From contig JAFYLN010000034.1 of the NCBI GenBank assembly GCA_017537045.1, positions 1 through 9,963 on the forward strand: a stretch of DNA of 9,963 nucleotides, given 5' to 3'. Numbering within the stretch: the stretch's first letter is position 1; each line of letters opens with the position of its first letter. The position numbers and the translations under genes are program-made. This document shows, piece after piece, positions 1-7,002 of this stretch. The notes beneath the pieces are model-generated. The model was not told the origin of the DNA, did not search any database, and worked only from the letters and a program-made list of their open reading frames with translations. Source of the DNA: Oscillospiraceae bacterium (GTDB lineage: Bacteria > Bacillota_A > Clostridia > Oscillospirales > Oscillospiraceae).

Positions 1-1040
1 TCAGGCTTCACAGAAGGATCGGCGCTGACTTCATCGTAAGGGATGTAACCGGCATGCTTGGTGCCCAGATCCACCTGGATCTCAGTGTTACCGATACCGG
101 TAACGGTTCCCAGAACCTTGTCTCCTGTATTTAAAGTCTTGATGGACTGCTCCAGCAGGGTAGCAAAATCCTCCTGCACAGTCTCAACATTGATAATTTC
201 GCTCATAGTCTTGTTGACCTCCTTTATAATCCACGCCGGAGTTGATGCACCGGCAGTGATTCCAACATCAGTTACACCGTCAAACAGTGCGGCATTCAGT
301 TCGGATGCATTATCCACCAATGCCACATTGCTGCAGTGCTCCCGGCAAATCATAGCGAGCCGGCCTGTGTTGGAACTTTTGGGGTCTCCCACAACGACCA
401 TTGCCTGACAATTCTTACTCAGCTGTGCTGCTTCTGTTTGCCTGATTTCAGTTGCTCTGCATATTGTATCAAAAATTTTCAAATTAGTAAACTGTTTTTT
501 TGCAATTTTACCGCACATTTTCCACAAAAATTCAGTGCTGGTTGTTTGTGAAACCATACAAAGAGGTGTGTCGGATGCGGGATTTTCCAGTTTTATCCAG
601 TTTTCCAGTTCTTCCGGGGTTTCAAAGATCAGGCAGCGGCTGCACCAGCCGGCAATACCCTCCACCTCCGGGTGGGCGCGGGTGCCGATGATGATGGGAA
701 GCCGCCCCTCTTCCTCCGCTGTGCTGACCAGACCGTGGATGCGCTTGACAAAGGGACAGGTGGCATCCACAATCTGTGCATTCTGCTTTTCCAGCCGCTC
801 GTAGACACTGCGGGACACACCATGGGACCGGATGATGACCGTTGCACCGGGAGGTACCTCCTCCGGCGCTTGGATCACGCCAACTCCGAGAGTCTCAAAT
901 TTGTTGACTACATGGCGGTTATGGATGATGGGGCCAAGGGTAACCACTTTTTTACCCAGTGCAGCTTCCCGCTCCACCGTCTCCACCGCACGGCTGACAC
1001 CGAAGCAGAAGCCGGCATTTTTCGCTAATGTGACACTCAT
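1..1040 (-). CDS. ispH: IspH (HMBPP reductase) fused to 30S ribosomal protein S1, 3' end outside window
   Basis: The frame is open from the ATG at 1040 to the window edge (346 codons seen). Residues 1-278 are IspH, the iron-sulfur enzyme that makes IPP and DMAPP from HMBPP in the last step of the MEP pathway. The three cluster cysteines are visible at C12 (GFCFGV), C95 (DATCPF) and C194 (DTICRAT). Active-site residues H40, H73, H123 and E125 (AHPEVEG), the SQTTST loop near T167, KSSNT at 221-225 and ITAGASTP at 261-268 are also present. At M279 the frame passes without a stop into an S1-like start (MSEIINVETVQEDF), then a first S1 motif domain (GDKVLGTVTGIG, HAGYIPYDEV). IspH-S1 fusions are known in Clostridia. 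The ATG overlaps the cmk stop as ATGA, and the SD is weak, so coupling to cmk is likely. Codons near residues 175-195 are far more AT-rich than the rest. How many S1 domains follow cannot be seen. Confidence 0.93.
   Translation of the reverse strand, partial: MSVTLAKNAGFCFGVSRAVETVEREAALGKKVVTLGPIIHNRHVVNKFETLGVGVIQAPEEVPPGATVIIRSHGVSRSVYERLEKQNAQIVDATCPFVKRIHGLVSTAEEEGRLPIIIGTRAHPEVEGIAGWCSRCLIFETPEELENWIKLENPASDTPLCMVSQTTSTEFLWKMCGKIAKKQFTNLKIFDTICRATEIRQTEAAQLSKNCQAMVVVGDPKSSNTGRLAMICREHCSNVALVDNASELNAALFDGVTDVGITAGASTPAWIIKEVNKTMSEIINVETVQEDFATLLEQSIKTLNTGDKVLGTVTGIGNTEIQVDLGTKHAGYIPYDEVSADPSVKP
204..224 (-). promoter_or_regulatory. Internal Shine-Dalgarno and ATG at the IspH/S1 boundary
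   Basis: AAGGAGG (224-218) lies 11 nt before an in-frame ATG (206-204), which is codon 279 of the fusion and exactly where S1-like sequence begins. Initiation here would yield free S1 without the IspH domain. The motif is a full SD, but the spacing is slightly longer than the usual 5-9 nt. It may be a relic of separate genes or a working second start; sequence alone cannot tell. Confidence 0.5.
463..491 (-). promoter_or_regulatory. Candidate internal promoter inside ispH, ahead of the S1 part
   Basis: On the minus strand TTTACT (491-486) is followed after 17 nt by TACAAT (468-463), with TG one base upstream of the -10 (TGATACAAT). It lies in a stretch with only 8 G/C in 50 bases (461-510, counted by hand), inside an otherwise GC-richer gene. 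A start near 456 would give a leader of about 250 nt before the S1 ATG at 206. The match may simply reflect the AT content. Confidence 0.35.
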
Positions 1041-1717
1041 ACAGGGATCTTCTTTCCGATGATCGCCTTCATTTCGGCAACCACCTGTTCGATATCCAGA
1101 TCAGAGGTATCCAGCTTCACACTGTCGCGGCACATTTTCAGAGGTGCTACCTCGCGGTGGGTATCCTGATAATCGCGCTGCTGAATCTCCTTGAGAATCT
1201 GATCGAAATTGGCCTTCTGACCCTTGGCCAGCAATTCCTCGGTGCGGCGCTTGGCACGGACTTCTGCCGATGCGGTCAGGAATATCTTTACATCAGCCTT
1301 GGGAAGCACCACACTGCCGATGTCACGGCCGTCCATAATAACATTGTACTGCTTTGCCACGTCCCGCTGCATATCCAGCAGCATATCCCGGACAATGGCA
1401 TGGGCAGACACAAGGCTTGCCTTCTGGGAAATATCCTGGGTACGGATGTCGGCGGTTACGTCCATGCCATTCATGATCATGTGCTGGACGCCCTCTTCAT
1501 CGTACTCGATACCGATGGTCAGCTCGTCGATATAACGGGTGACACCGTCGATGTCCTTGGGGCTAACACCCCACAGATCGAGAAAATATGCCACGGTGCG
1601 GTAGATCGCACCGGTATCCACATACTGGTAGCCCATTTCCTTTGCAAGGCGCTTGGCGATGGTGCTTTTGCCCGCACCGGCAGGGCCGTCAATGGCGATG
1701 GAATATGTTTTTGCCAT
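1037..1717 (-). CDS. cmk: Cytidylate kinase (CMP/dCMP kinase)
   Basis: A 226-residue NMP kinase of usual bacterial length that phosphorylates CMP and dCMP with ATP to the diphosphates, in the cytoplasm. Visible motifs are the P-loop GPAGAGKS (11-18), DTGAIYR (34-40) in the nucleotide-binding region, IMDGRDIGSVVLP (127-139), a lid region rich in arginine (RAKRRTEE, 154-161), QQRDYQD (179-185) and the C-terminal LDTSDL (202-207). The start is ATG 1717. Its SD, AAGAAGGA, lies in the last codons of the upstream acetyltransferase, whose stop is 5 nt away. The stop overlaps the ispH start by 4 nt. The order cmk-ispH-rpsA is common in Clostridia. The acyltransferase gene plsC, often found between cmk and ispH in this class, is absent here. 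Confidence 0.97.
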   Translation of the reverse strand: MAKTYSIAIDGPAGAGKSTIAKRLAKEMGYQYVDTGAIYRTVAYFLDLWGVSPKDIDGVTRYIDELTIGIEYDEEGVQHMIMNGMDVTADIRTQDISQKASLVSAHAIVRDMLLDMQRDVAKQYNVIMDGRDIGSVVLPKADVKIFLTASAEVRAKRRTEELLAKGQKANFDQILKEIQQRDYQDTHREVAPLKMCRDSVKLDTSDLDIEQVVAEMKAIIGKKIPV

Positions 1718-1722
1718 AGAAT

Positions 1723-2274
1723 TTATCCTTCTTTCTCAGCGTCTTTGAACGGCAGGAAAAAGTCCAGCCGAACTTCATTGCGCTGTACATCTTCATTGGA
1801 ATATTCCCGAAGATCGATTCGGGACAGGGCAAAGCCCTGCTTGCGGTAAAAAGAAATTGCCGGATAGTTGCAGCTTTGTGTTTCAAGAATCGTGCCCCGG
1901 CAGTTGGGAATGCTCCGGGCATATTCCAGCATGCGATTCATCAGTTCACGCCCAATTCCCTTGCCGCGGTAGGGTTCCATCACCAGAATATTACTGATCC
2001 GAAAAACATTGTGCCAGCTCTCTGCGCTGCCTTCAATAACACCGGCCAAGGTATCACCGTCAAAGGCACCTAAAGCTACCGGTTTTTCAAGCCAGTCACC
2101 AAACAGTTCGTCCGTAAATTGTTTTTCCTGCACCGTGGGGAACTTCCGTTCTTCAAGGGTCATTCCCAAATCTGTTGCGTTCACATGGTAGCACCGGTCT
2201 GTACAGTAGGAAAAAGTCAGCTTATAGCCCTCGTATTTCTTTCTGTCCAGCCAGATATGCTGAATTTCTCCCAT
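1723..2274 (-). CDS. GNAT-family N-acetyltransferase
   Basis: A 183-residue acetyltransferase of the GNAT fold, which moves an acetyl group from acetyl-CoA to an amine. The central acetyl-CoA motif A is clear: ILVMEPYRGKGIG (96-108), with the R-G-K-G-I-G loop. It is followed by LETQSCNYPAISFYRKQGF (130-148), the usual beta5/helix segment with the late tyrosine (Y143). The C-terminus (GFALSRIDLREYSN, then EVRLDFFLPF) recalls streptothricin-acetyltransferase-like members, but that is a weak resemblance and the substrate is unknown. The ATG at 2274 has AGAGGA 7 nt upstream. It sits 20 nt after the second sigma gene and 5 nt before cmk, so it is probably co-transcribed. It does not look truncated. 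Confidence 0.85.
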   Translation of the reverse strand: MGEIQHIWLDRKKYEGYKLTFSYCTDRCYHVNATDLGMTLEERKFPTVQEKQFTDELFGDWLEKPVALGAFDGDTLAGVIEGSAESWHNVFRISNILVMEPYRGKGIGRELMNRMLEYARSIPNCRGTILETQSCNYPAISFYRKQGFALSRIDLREYSNEDVQRNEVRLDFFLPFKDAEKEG

Positions 2275-2294
2275 CGCTCGTTCCTCTTTCTGGT

Positions 2295-3332
2295 TTAGTT
2301 ACTTCTGAGTTTGGCAAGGGCGGCAGCTTCGCGGGAGACCACCTCTTCGGGGGTCAGGCACAGCTTACGGCCTACCTCCTCCGGACCGAGGGGCAGTCCG
2401 CCCTCCAGACCGAAACGGAGCGTCAGCAGCTTTGCATCCACATCGCTGAGGCCGGACAATAGATCAGAAATCCGCTGGCGCATCTGAAACAATGCGGTAT
2501 CCTCCACGTGCTGCTCATCTTCCGGTGTTTCCTCTTCCGGCTCCTGTTCTGCTTTTGCACGGTTCATCAAGCGGGCACTATCGAGCATATTTTTCACCAG
2601 GGCTGTTTCCTCGATGCTCATGTGGATCTCTTCCGCAATTTCTTCGATGGTTGCATTGCGACCCAATTCACCCAGCAGGCGCTCGTCCACAGCCTTATAG
2701 TCTTCCAGCGCCTCCCGCATTTTCTGGCCCACACCGCTGGCACGAGCCTGTAAGGTAATCTGCTTTGCCATGGCTGCGCGAATGCAGCGGTCACTGATGG
2801 TCTCAAAATCGCCACCTTCATAGGAAACGATGGCCTGCCAAAGTCCCAGACTACCCTCTTGAATCAAATCCAGCAGCAGAACACCGTTTCCGGTCAGCTC
2901 CTTGGCAATCTCTACAACCCTGTTTAAAGACACATTCAGAAGCTGTTCCTGTGCACGCACATTCCCCTCCGCACATTCCATTGCCAGCACGGCAGGATCA
3001 CCGCAGGCAGGGATCGCAGACAGTTCTTCCAGATAAAGCCGCAGGGGATCATTTTCCTCCAGCGCCGGCAACAGCGTGCCCTTTTTCACCAGTTCCGCCT
3101 CCCGGCGCAGCCGCAGGGCTGCTTCCCCGTTGCCGGATGCCTTGGGCAAGTCAGAAATATCCAGCATGAGACTGCGGCTTTCCAGCTCCAGCAGAGCTTC
3201 CTCCACTGCATCCTCTGATTCTTCTTCCATCATGGTCAAAAAGCGGGCAGCAGATACCATACCGCCCTTTTCACAGGAAGAAAGAAATAACTCCCACGGA
3301 TTTTCTTCAAATGTAAATTCCAGATCATTCAT
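2295..3332 (-). CDS. Divergent sigma-70 homologue with degenerate promoter-recognition regions
   Basis: A 345-residue intact protein related to sigma-70. Residues 1-90 form a helical, acidic N-terminal domain (SAARFLTMMEEE, then LMLDISDLPKA), perhaps region 1.1-like. Region 1.2 follows (NDPLRLYLEELSAIPA, 94-109), then region 2 with the core-RNAP-binding signature LLDLIQEGSLGLWQA (153-167). Region 2.3-2.4 is strongly altered: where sigma-A proteins have aromatic residues and WIRQ-x-x-T, this has FETISDRCIRAAMAKQ (176-191), and the RIPVH motif of region 3.0 is missing. A region 3-like segment (NATIEEIAEEIHMS) leads to an acidic linker (262-279). Region 4.1 is good (LLTLRFGLEGG), but the recognition helix reads TPEEVVSREAAAL rather than RERIRQIE. 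The start ATG at 3332 overlaps the preceding sigma gene by 8 nt, with GGAGG 9 nt upstream. It probably binds core RNAP; whether it initiates transcription is unknown. Confidence 0.85.
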   Translation of the reverse strand: MNDLEFTFEENPWELFLSSCEKGGMVSAARFLTMMEEESEDAVEEALLELESRSLMLDISDLPKASGNGEAALRLRREAELVKKGTLLPALEENDPLRLYLEELSAIPACGDPAVLAMECAEGNVRAQEQLLNVSLNRVVEIAKELTGNGVLLLDLIQEGSLGLWQAIVSYEGGDFETISDRCIRAAMAKQITLQARASGVGQKMREALEDYKAVDERLLGELGRNATIEEIAEEIHMSIEETALVKNMLDSARLMNRAKAEQEPEEETPEDEQHVEDTALFQMRQRISDLLSGLSDVDAKLLTLRFGLEGGLPLGPEEVGRKLCLTPEEVVSREAAALAKLRSN

Positions 3333-4197
3333 TCAAAAATTCCTCCAAGCCCATATCTGCACCCAGTTTCTGCAGCTTTTCCATGGCCTGCTTTTCAATC
3401 TGACGGGCGCGCTCTTTGGAAACACCCAGCATACCGCCGATCTCCTCCAGCGAGTGGCAGACACCATCGTCCATACCGTAATGCAGCCGCAAGACCTGCC
3501 GCTGCCGCTCATTCAGCGCAGCCATCAACGATTCCATAGCCTGCACCAGTTCTTCATGTACCAGTTCCTCGTAGGGCTTTCGGGAAAGGACATCCTCCAA
3601 AAGGATGCCCAGCGTTCCGTCATCATTTCCCATAGGCGCATCCAGAGAACAGATTTCGGGATTTCGCTGAATCAGGGAAATCACTTTCTCCTCGGGTATG
3701 TCGCAGCAAGCAGCGATCTGCGCCATGGTGGGTTCTTCGCCGCTTGCCTGCAGCAGTGCGGTTCTTGCCTGTTCGATTTTGCGGATGCGCTCCGCCGTAT
3801 GTACCGGCACGCGGATCAGCGCACCATGGTTGAACAGACAGCGGGTAACACCCTGGCGGATCCACTTTGTAGCATAAGTAGAAAAGCGGTATTCCAGCGT
3901 ATAATCAAATTTCTTCGCAGCTGCCAGAAGGCCGATGGAGCCCTCCTGAATCAGATCCAGCATCGGAACACCGCGGCCTGCGTATTCCCGGGCAACAGAT
4001 ACCACCAGACGCAGATTGGAATTGACCATCTGACGGATGGCTGCTTCATCTCCTGCGGCGCAGCGTTTGGCAAGGTCGCGTTCTTCCTCCGGCGACAACC
4101 GGGGATAGCGGCGGATCTCGCTTAAATACTGGCGCACATCGTCTTCGCCGGCAAAAAACTGCGTATTCAATTCCTTTTCCTGAAGCGCAGAACTCAT
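3325..4197 (-). CDS. RpoD/SigA-family RNA polymerase sigma factor lacking region 1.1
   Basis: A 290-residue sigma-70 factor that directs RNA polymerase to promoters. Region 1.2 starts at 19 (DDVRQYLSEI). Region 2 holds the core-binding MLDLIQEGSIGLLAA (79-93) and the melting and -10 segment FSTYATKWIRQGVTR (105-119), where Q115 and T118 match the residues that read the -10. IRVPVHTAERI (128-138) is region 3.0, SLDAPMGNDDGTLG (184-197) the 3.2 finger, and VLRLHYGMDDG plus VSKERARQIEKQA (259-271) region 4. The position after dnaG is that of rpoD in many Bacillota. It is short, because region 1.1 is missing, and one tryptophan of the usual TWW is K111. It could be the primary sigma or a group 2 paralogue; I cannot decide. 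The ATG overlaps the dnaG stop (ATGA), with AAAAGGA 8 nt upstream. Confidence 0.93.
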   Translation of the reverse strand: MSSALQEKELNTQFFAGEDDVRQYLSEIRRYPRLSPEEERDLAKRCAAGDEAAIRQMVNSNLRLVVSVAREYAGRGVPMLDLIQEGSIGLLAAAKKFDYTLEYRFSTYATKWIRQGVTRCLFNHGALIRVPVHTAERIRKIEQARTALLQASGEEPTMAQIAACCDIPEEKVISLIQRNPEICSLDAPMGNDDGTLGILLEDVLSRKPYEELVHEELVQAMESLMAALNERQRQVLRLHYGMDDGVCHSLEEIGGMLGVSKERARQIEKQAMEKLQKLGADMGLEEFLNE

Positions 4198-5945
4198 GTA
4201 TTGATTCCTTTTCTTCCCTGATAGGCCTTGCGCAGTGCCATGATATCATCTTCAGTGGTTACTTTTGATGCACGGTGTTCCGACTGGATCGTGCGGACGC
4301 AGTCCTGAAAGGCCGCTTCACTGACTGGGCCTGTCTGGCGCTGGAAAATGCCCGTAATATGGGACATTTCCTCGCCGCTCAAATCCTCCAGCACTGCAAG
4401 GGTAACTTCCATCCCCTGTTCGTGCCGGCGGCGCAGCTGTGCATAGACACTGCCCAGAAGCGCAGAGGAAAATTCCTCCTGCTGCAAATCTTTTGCAGCA
4501 TCCAGCAGCGCCGGGTCTTTCAGCACCATCGCCAGCACATTTTCCTCCGCCACGGCGGATTTCATATTGTCATACCGGATGGCACGGGATTTGGGCTGAA
4601 GCGCCTGCGCAGGTGCCAGATTGATCTTCTCCTGCTTTTTACGTTCCCGCGCCATACGGCGTTTGAATGCCTTGTTCACTTCCAGCTTCATGGCATCATA
4701 GCTGATTTTTGCGTCATCTGCGGCGCGGTGGCCGTAAACTTCCCGCTGGACAGCGCTGCCAAGGGTGCTTAAAAATTCCGCAGCCTCTGCGATGAATTTC
4801 ACCCGCTGGTCATCTTCACTTAAATCATATTTGCGGCGGATGGCACCAAGCTGATATTCAACCCGGTTAGACGATTCTTCCAGCAGGAGTTTGAAGCGGT
4901 CCGCGCCGAATTTCTTCAGGAATTCATCGGGATCTTTCGCATCCTTGATCTGCAGGACTTTTACCTGCAAACCGGCTTTTTCCAGAATGGGAATAGCGCG
5001 CTGGGTGGCATTCTGACCGGCTTTATCTCCGTCATAGATCAGCACAATCTGGTCGGTGTAACGGGTCAGGAGGGCTGCCTGCTCCTCTGTCAGGCTGGTG
5101 CCAAGGGATGCGATGGCATTGTCGAAACCGTACTGGTGCAATGACACAACGTCAATGTTTCCTTCCACAAGGATCAGAAAGCCCTGCTTCGTTTTTTTTG
5201 CAAGATTCAGTCCGAAGAGGTTCTTGCGCTTGTTGAAAATCAGCGTTTCGGGGGAATTCAGATATTTGGCAGCATCGCTGTCTTTTTTGATGATGCGGCC
5301 ACCGAAGCCGATCACATTGCCCCGCACATCGATGATGGGGAACATCAGCCGGTCACGAAAGCGGTCGAAAATGTTGCCGTTTTTCTGAGAAACCGTCACA
5401 AGGCCTGATTCTTTCAGCTCTTCCTCCGTATAGCCCTTGGCCTTCATGGCTTTTACAAGGCTGTCCCAGCTATCCGGCGCGTAGCCCACACCAAATGTTG
5501 TCAGAATACCTTTACTCATGCCGCGGCCGAAGGCATACTCCAGCGCTGCTTTGCCCACAGGGGCATAAAGCTGACTGTGGAAAAAGCGGGCTGCTTCCTT
5601 GTGGAGTGCCCAGAGCCGCTCCTGCTGGCGGTAGCGGGACTGGTACTGCTCGTCCTCCGGCACCTGCATGCCGGCACGCTTCGCCAGCGTGCGGACGGCA
5701 TCGGGATAGCTGAGCCCCTCCACTTCCATCATAAAGTTGACTGCACCACCGCCCTTATGGCAGCCGAAGCAGTAATAAATGCCCTTATCGGGAGAAACAG
5801 AGAAGGAGGCTGTTTTTTCACCATGGAATGGACACAGGCCAAACATATTGGAGCCGGAGCGTTTCAGGCTCACATACTGGCCGACCACATCTTCAATTGG
5901 ATTGCGGGCAATAAGCTCATCCAGAAATGACGGGGGAAAAGCCAT
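4194..5945 (-). CDS. dnaG: DNA primase
   Basis: A 583-residue primase that synthesises RNA primers at the replication fork and works with the replicative helicase. The N-terminal zinc-binding domain has C38, H41, C59 and C62 (CPFHGEKT, YYCFGCHKGGG). The core domain includes FDRFRDRLMFPI (193-204) and GFGGRII. The TOPRIM metal site has E261 (VEGNIDVV) and D305/D307 (IYDGDKAGQ). The remaining 170 or so residues form the diverged helicase-binding C-terminal part. Length is close to the usual 600. The start ATG 5945 has a near-perfect SD (AAAGGAGG, 8 nt spacing). The gene lies 43 nt after dgt and overlaps the sigma gene by 4 nt, as in the classic dnaG-rpoD arrangement. Confidence 0.98.
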   Translation of the reverse strand: MAFPPSFLDELIARNPIEDVVGQYVSLKRSGSNMFGLCPFHGEKTASFSVSPDKGIYYCFGCHKGGGAVNFMMEVEGLSYPDAVRTLAKRAGMQVPEDEQYQSRYRQQERLWALHKEAARFFHSQLYAPVGKAALEYAFGRGMSKGILTTFGVGYAPDSWDSLVKAMKAKGYTEEELKESGLVTVSQKNGNIFDRFRDRLMFPIIDVRGNVIGFGGRIIKKDSDAAKYLNSPETLIFNKRKNLFGLNLAKKTKQGFLILVEGNIDVVSLHQYGFDNAIASLGTSLTEEQAALLTRYTDQIVLIYDGDKAGQNATQRAIPILEKAGLQVKVLQIKDAKDPDEFLKKFGADRFKLLLEESSNRVEYQLGAIRRKYDLSEDDQRVKFIAEAAEFLSTLGSAVQREVYGHRAADDAKISYDAMKLEVNKAFKRRMARERKKQEKINLAPAQALQPKSRAIRYDNMKSAVAEENVLAMVLKDPALLDAAKDLQQEEFSSALLGSVYAQLRRRHEQGMEVTLAVLEDLSGEEMSHITGIFQRQTGPVSEAAFQDCVRTIQSEHRASKVTTEDDIMALRKAYQGRKGINT

Positions 5946-5977
5946 GGAAAATGCCTCCTTTCAAAAAAGTAAAGATT

Positions 5978-5986
5978 ATTATATCA
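5978..5986 (-). promoter_or_regulatory. Candidate dnaG promoter (consensus extended -10)
   Basis: In the 43-nt gap before dnaG, and touching the dgt stop, the minus strand reads TGATATAAT (5986-5978), a perfect -10 with the TG extension. The hexamer 17 nt upstream (TGGAAT) is a poor -35, which extended -10 promoters can tolerate. Transcription would begin about 25 nt before the ATG, just upstream of the SD. A promoter here would allow primase and sigma to be expressed apart from hflX and dgt. Confidence 0.5.
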
Positions 5987-5988
5987 TA

Positions 5989-7002
5989 TTACCCCCGAAC
6001 ATTCCAGCCCGTGGGAATAAAAATCTCTTCAAATTTATCGACGGCGTAGTTATCCGTCATGCCTGCGATATAGTCACAGACGGTACGCTCCATACCGTCG
6101 AATGACAGCTGGGGCTGAAAATCCTCGGGCAGCATGTCGGGGTTATGGATGTAATATTCAAAGAGCCGCTGGAGCATGTCCTTGGCCTTGCTCTCCTGTG
6201 CCTTGGCAACGGGATTGCGGTAGACCCGCTCAAACATGAAGCTGCGCAGGTCGCGGAGCGCTTTATCCACCTCTGGAGACAGCATGACCGTTCCCGCTTC
6301 ACGGGAGGTACGGATCATATCCGTAACCAGTGAATTGATGCGGACAGAATGGGTATGTCCCAGAACATCCGTAATGGCATCGGGGATATCGTGGTTGGTC
6401 AGGATCCCGGCGCGGATGGCATCATCAATGTCGTGGTTGACATAGGCGATCTGGTCACTGCGTCGCACCACCATGCCCTCCAGCGTGGACGGCCAGGGAT
6501 CGCCGGTGTGGCAAAGGATGCCGTTTCGTACCTCATGGGTCAGGTTCAGTCCGTGACCGTCCCGCTCCAGCATATCCACCACACGCAGGCTCTGCTCATT
6601 GTGGCGGAAGGGCTTGCCCATGCAGCGCGACAGCGCATCCTCGCCGGCATGTCCGAAAGGCGTATGACCCAGGTCGTGACCCATGCCGATGGCTTCTGCA
6701 AGGTCTTCATTCAGACCCAGCGCGCGGGTGATGGTGCGGGCAATGCGGGTGACTTCAATGGTATGAGTCATGCGGGTGCGGTAATGATCGCCCTCCGGCT
6801 GCAAAAAGACCTGCGTCTTGTGCATCAGGCGGCGGAAGGATTTGCTGTGAACAATGCGGTCAATATCCCGTTGATAGCAGGTGCGCACATCCTCTTCCCG
6901 GTCTGCCTCAAACCGGGGGCGACCCTTGCTTTTGTCTGCAAAGGCTGCCTTGGGGTTCAGCCGCTTGTGTTCCTGCCGTTCCAGTTCTTCCCGTACCGTC
7001 AT
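5989..7002 (-). CDS. dgt: Deoxyguanosinetriphosphate triphosphohydrolase-like dNTPase (HD domain)
   Basis: A 337-residue HD-superfamily enzyme that hydrolyses dNTPs to deoxynucleosides and triphosphate, shaping the dNTP pool. The metal site is readable: H80 in RTRMTHTIEV, H109-D110 in GMGHDLGHTPFGHAGE (107-122), and D183 in RRSDQIAYVNHDIDDA. The N-terminal DRIVHSKSFRRLMHKTQVF (48-66) is typical of the family. I start at ATG 7002, which has AAAGGAG 8 nt upstream; the GTG at 7011 would begin inside that SD and so is unlikely. Bacterial Dgt-like proteins without the longer E. coli C-terminal part are about this size. Adjacency to dnaG is seen in many Firmicutes and fits a link between nucleotide supply and replication. 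Confidence 0.95.
   Translation of the reverse strand: MTVREELERQEHKRLNPKAAFADKSKGRPRFEADREEDVRTCYQRDIDRIVHSKSFRRLMHKTQVFLQPEGDHYRTRMTHTIEVTRIARTITRALGLNEDLAEAIGMGHDLGHTPFGHAGEDALSRCMGKPFRHNEQSLRVVDMLERDGHGLNLTHEVRNGILCHTGDPWPSTLEGMVVRRSDQIAYVNHDIDDAIRAGILTNHDIPDAITDVLGHTHSVRINSLVTDMIRTSREAGTVMLSPEVDKALRDLRSFMFERVYRNPVAKAQESKAKDMLQRLFEYYIHNPDMLPEDFQPQLSFDGMERTVCDYIAGMTDNYAVDKFEEIFIPTGWNVRG

Noticed and set aside
1157..1849. Open frame of 230 codons on the plus strand
   Set aside because: It is antisense to cmk and the end of the acetyltransferase gene, with no recognisable domain or good SD.
3076..4125. Long open frame of 349 codons on the plus strand
   Set aside because: It is antisense to the two sigma genes. 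The translation is rich in His, Gln, Cys and Ser with no family motif, while the minus strand gives clear sigma-70 domains. It is a codon-bias shadow.
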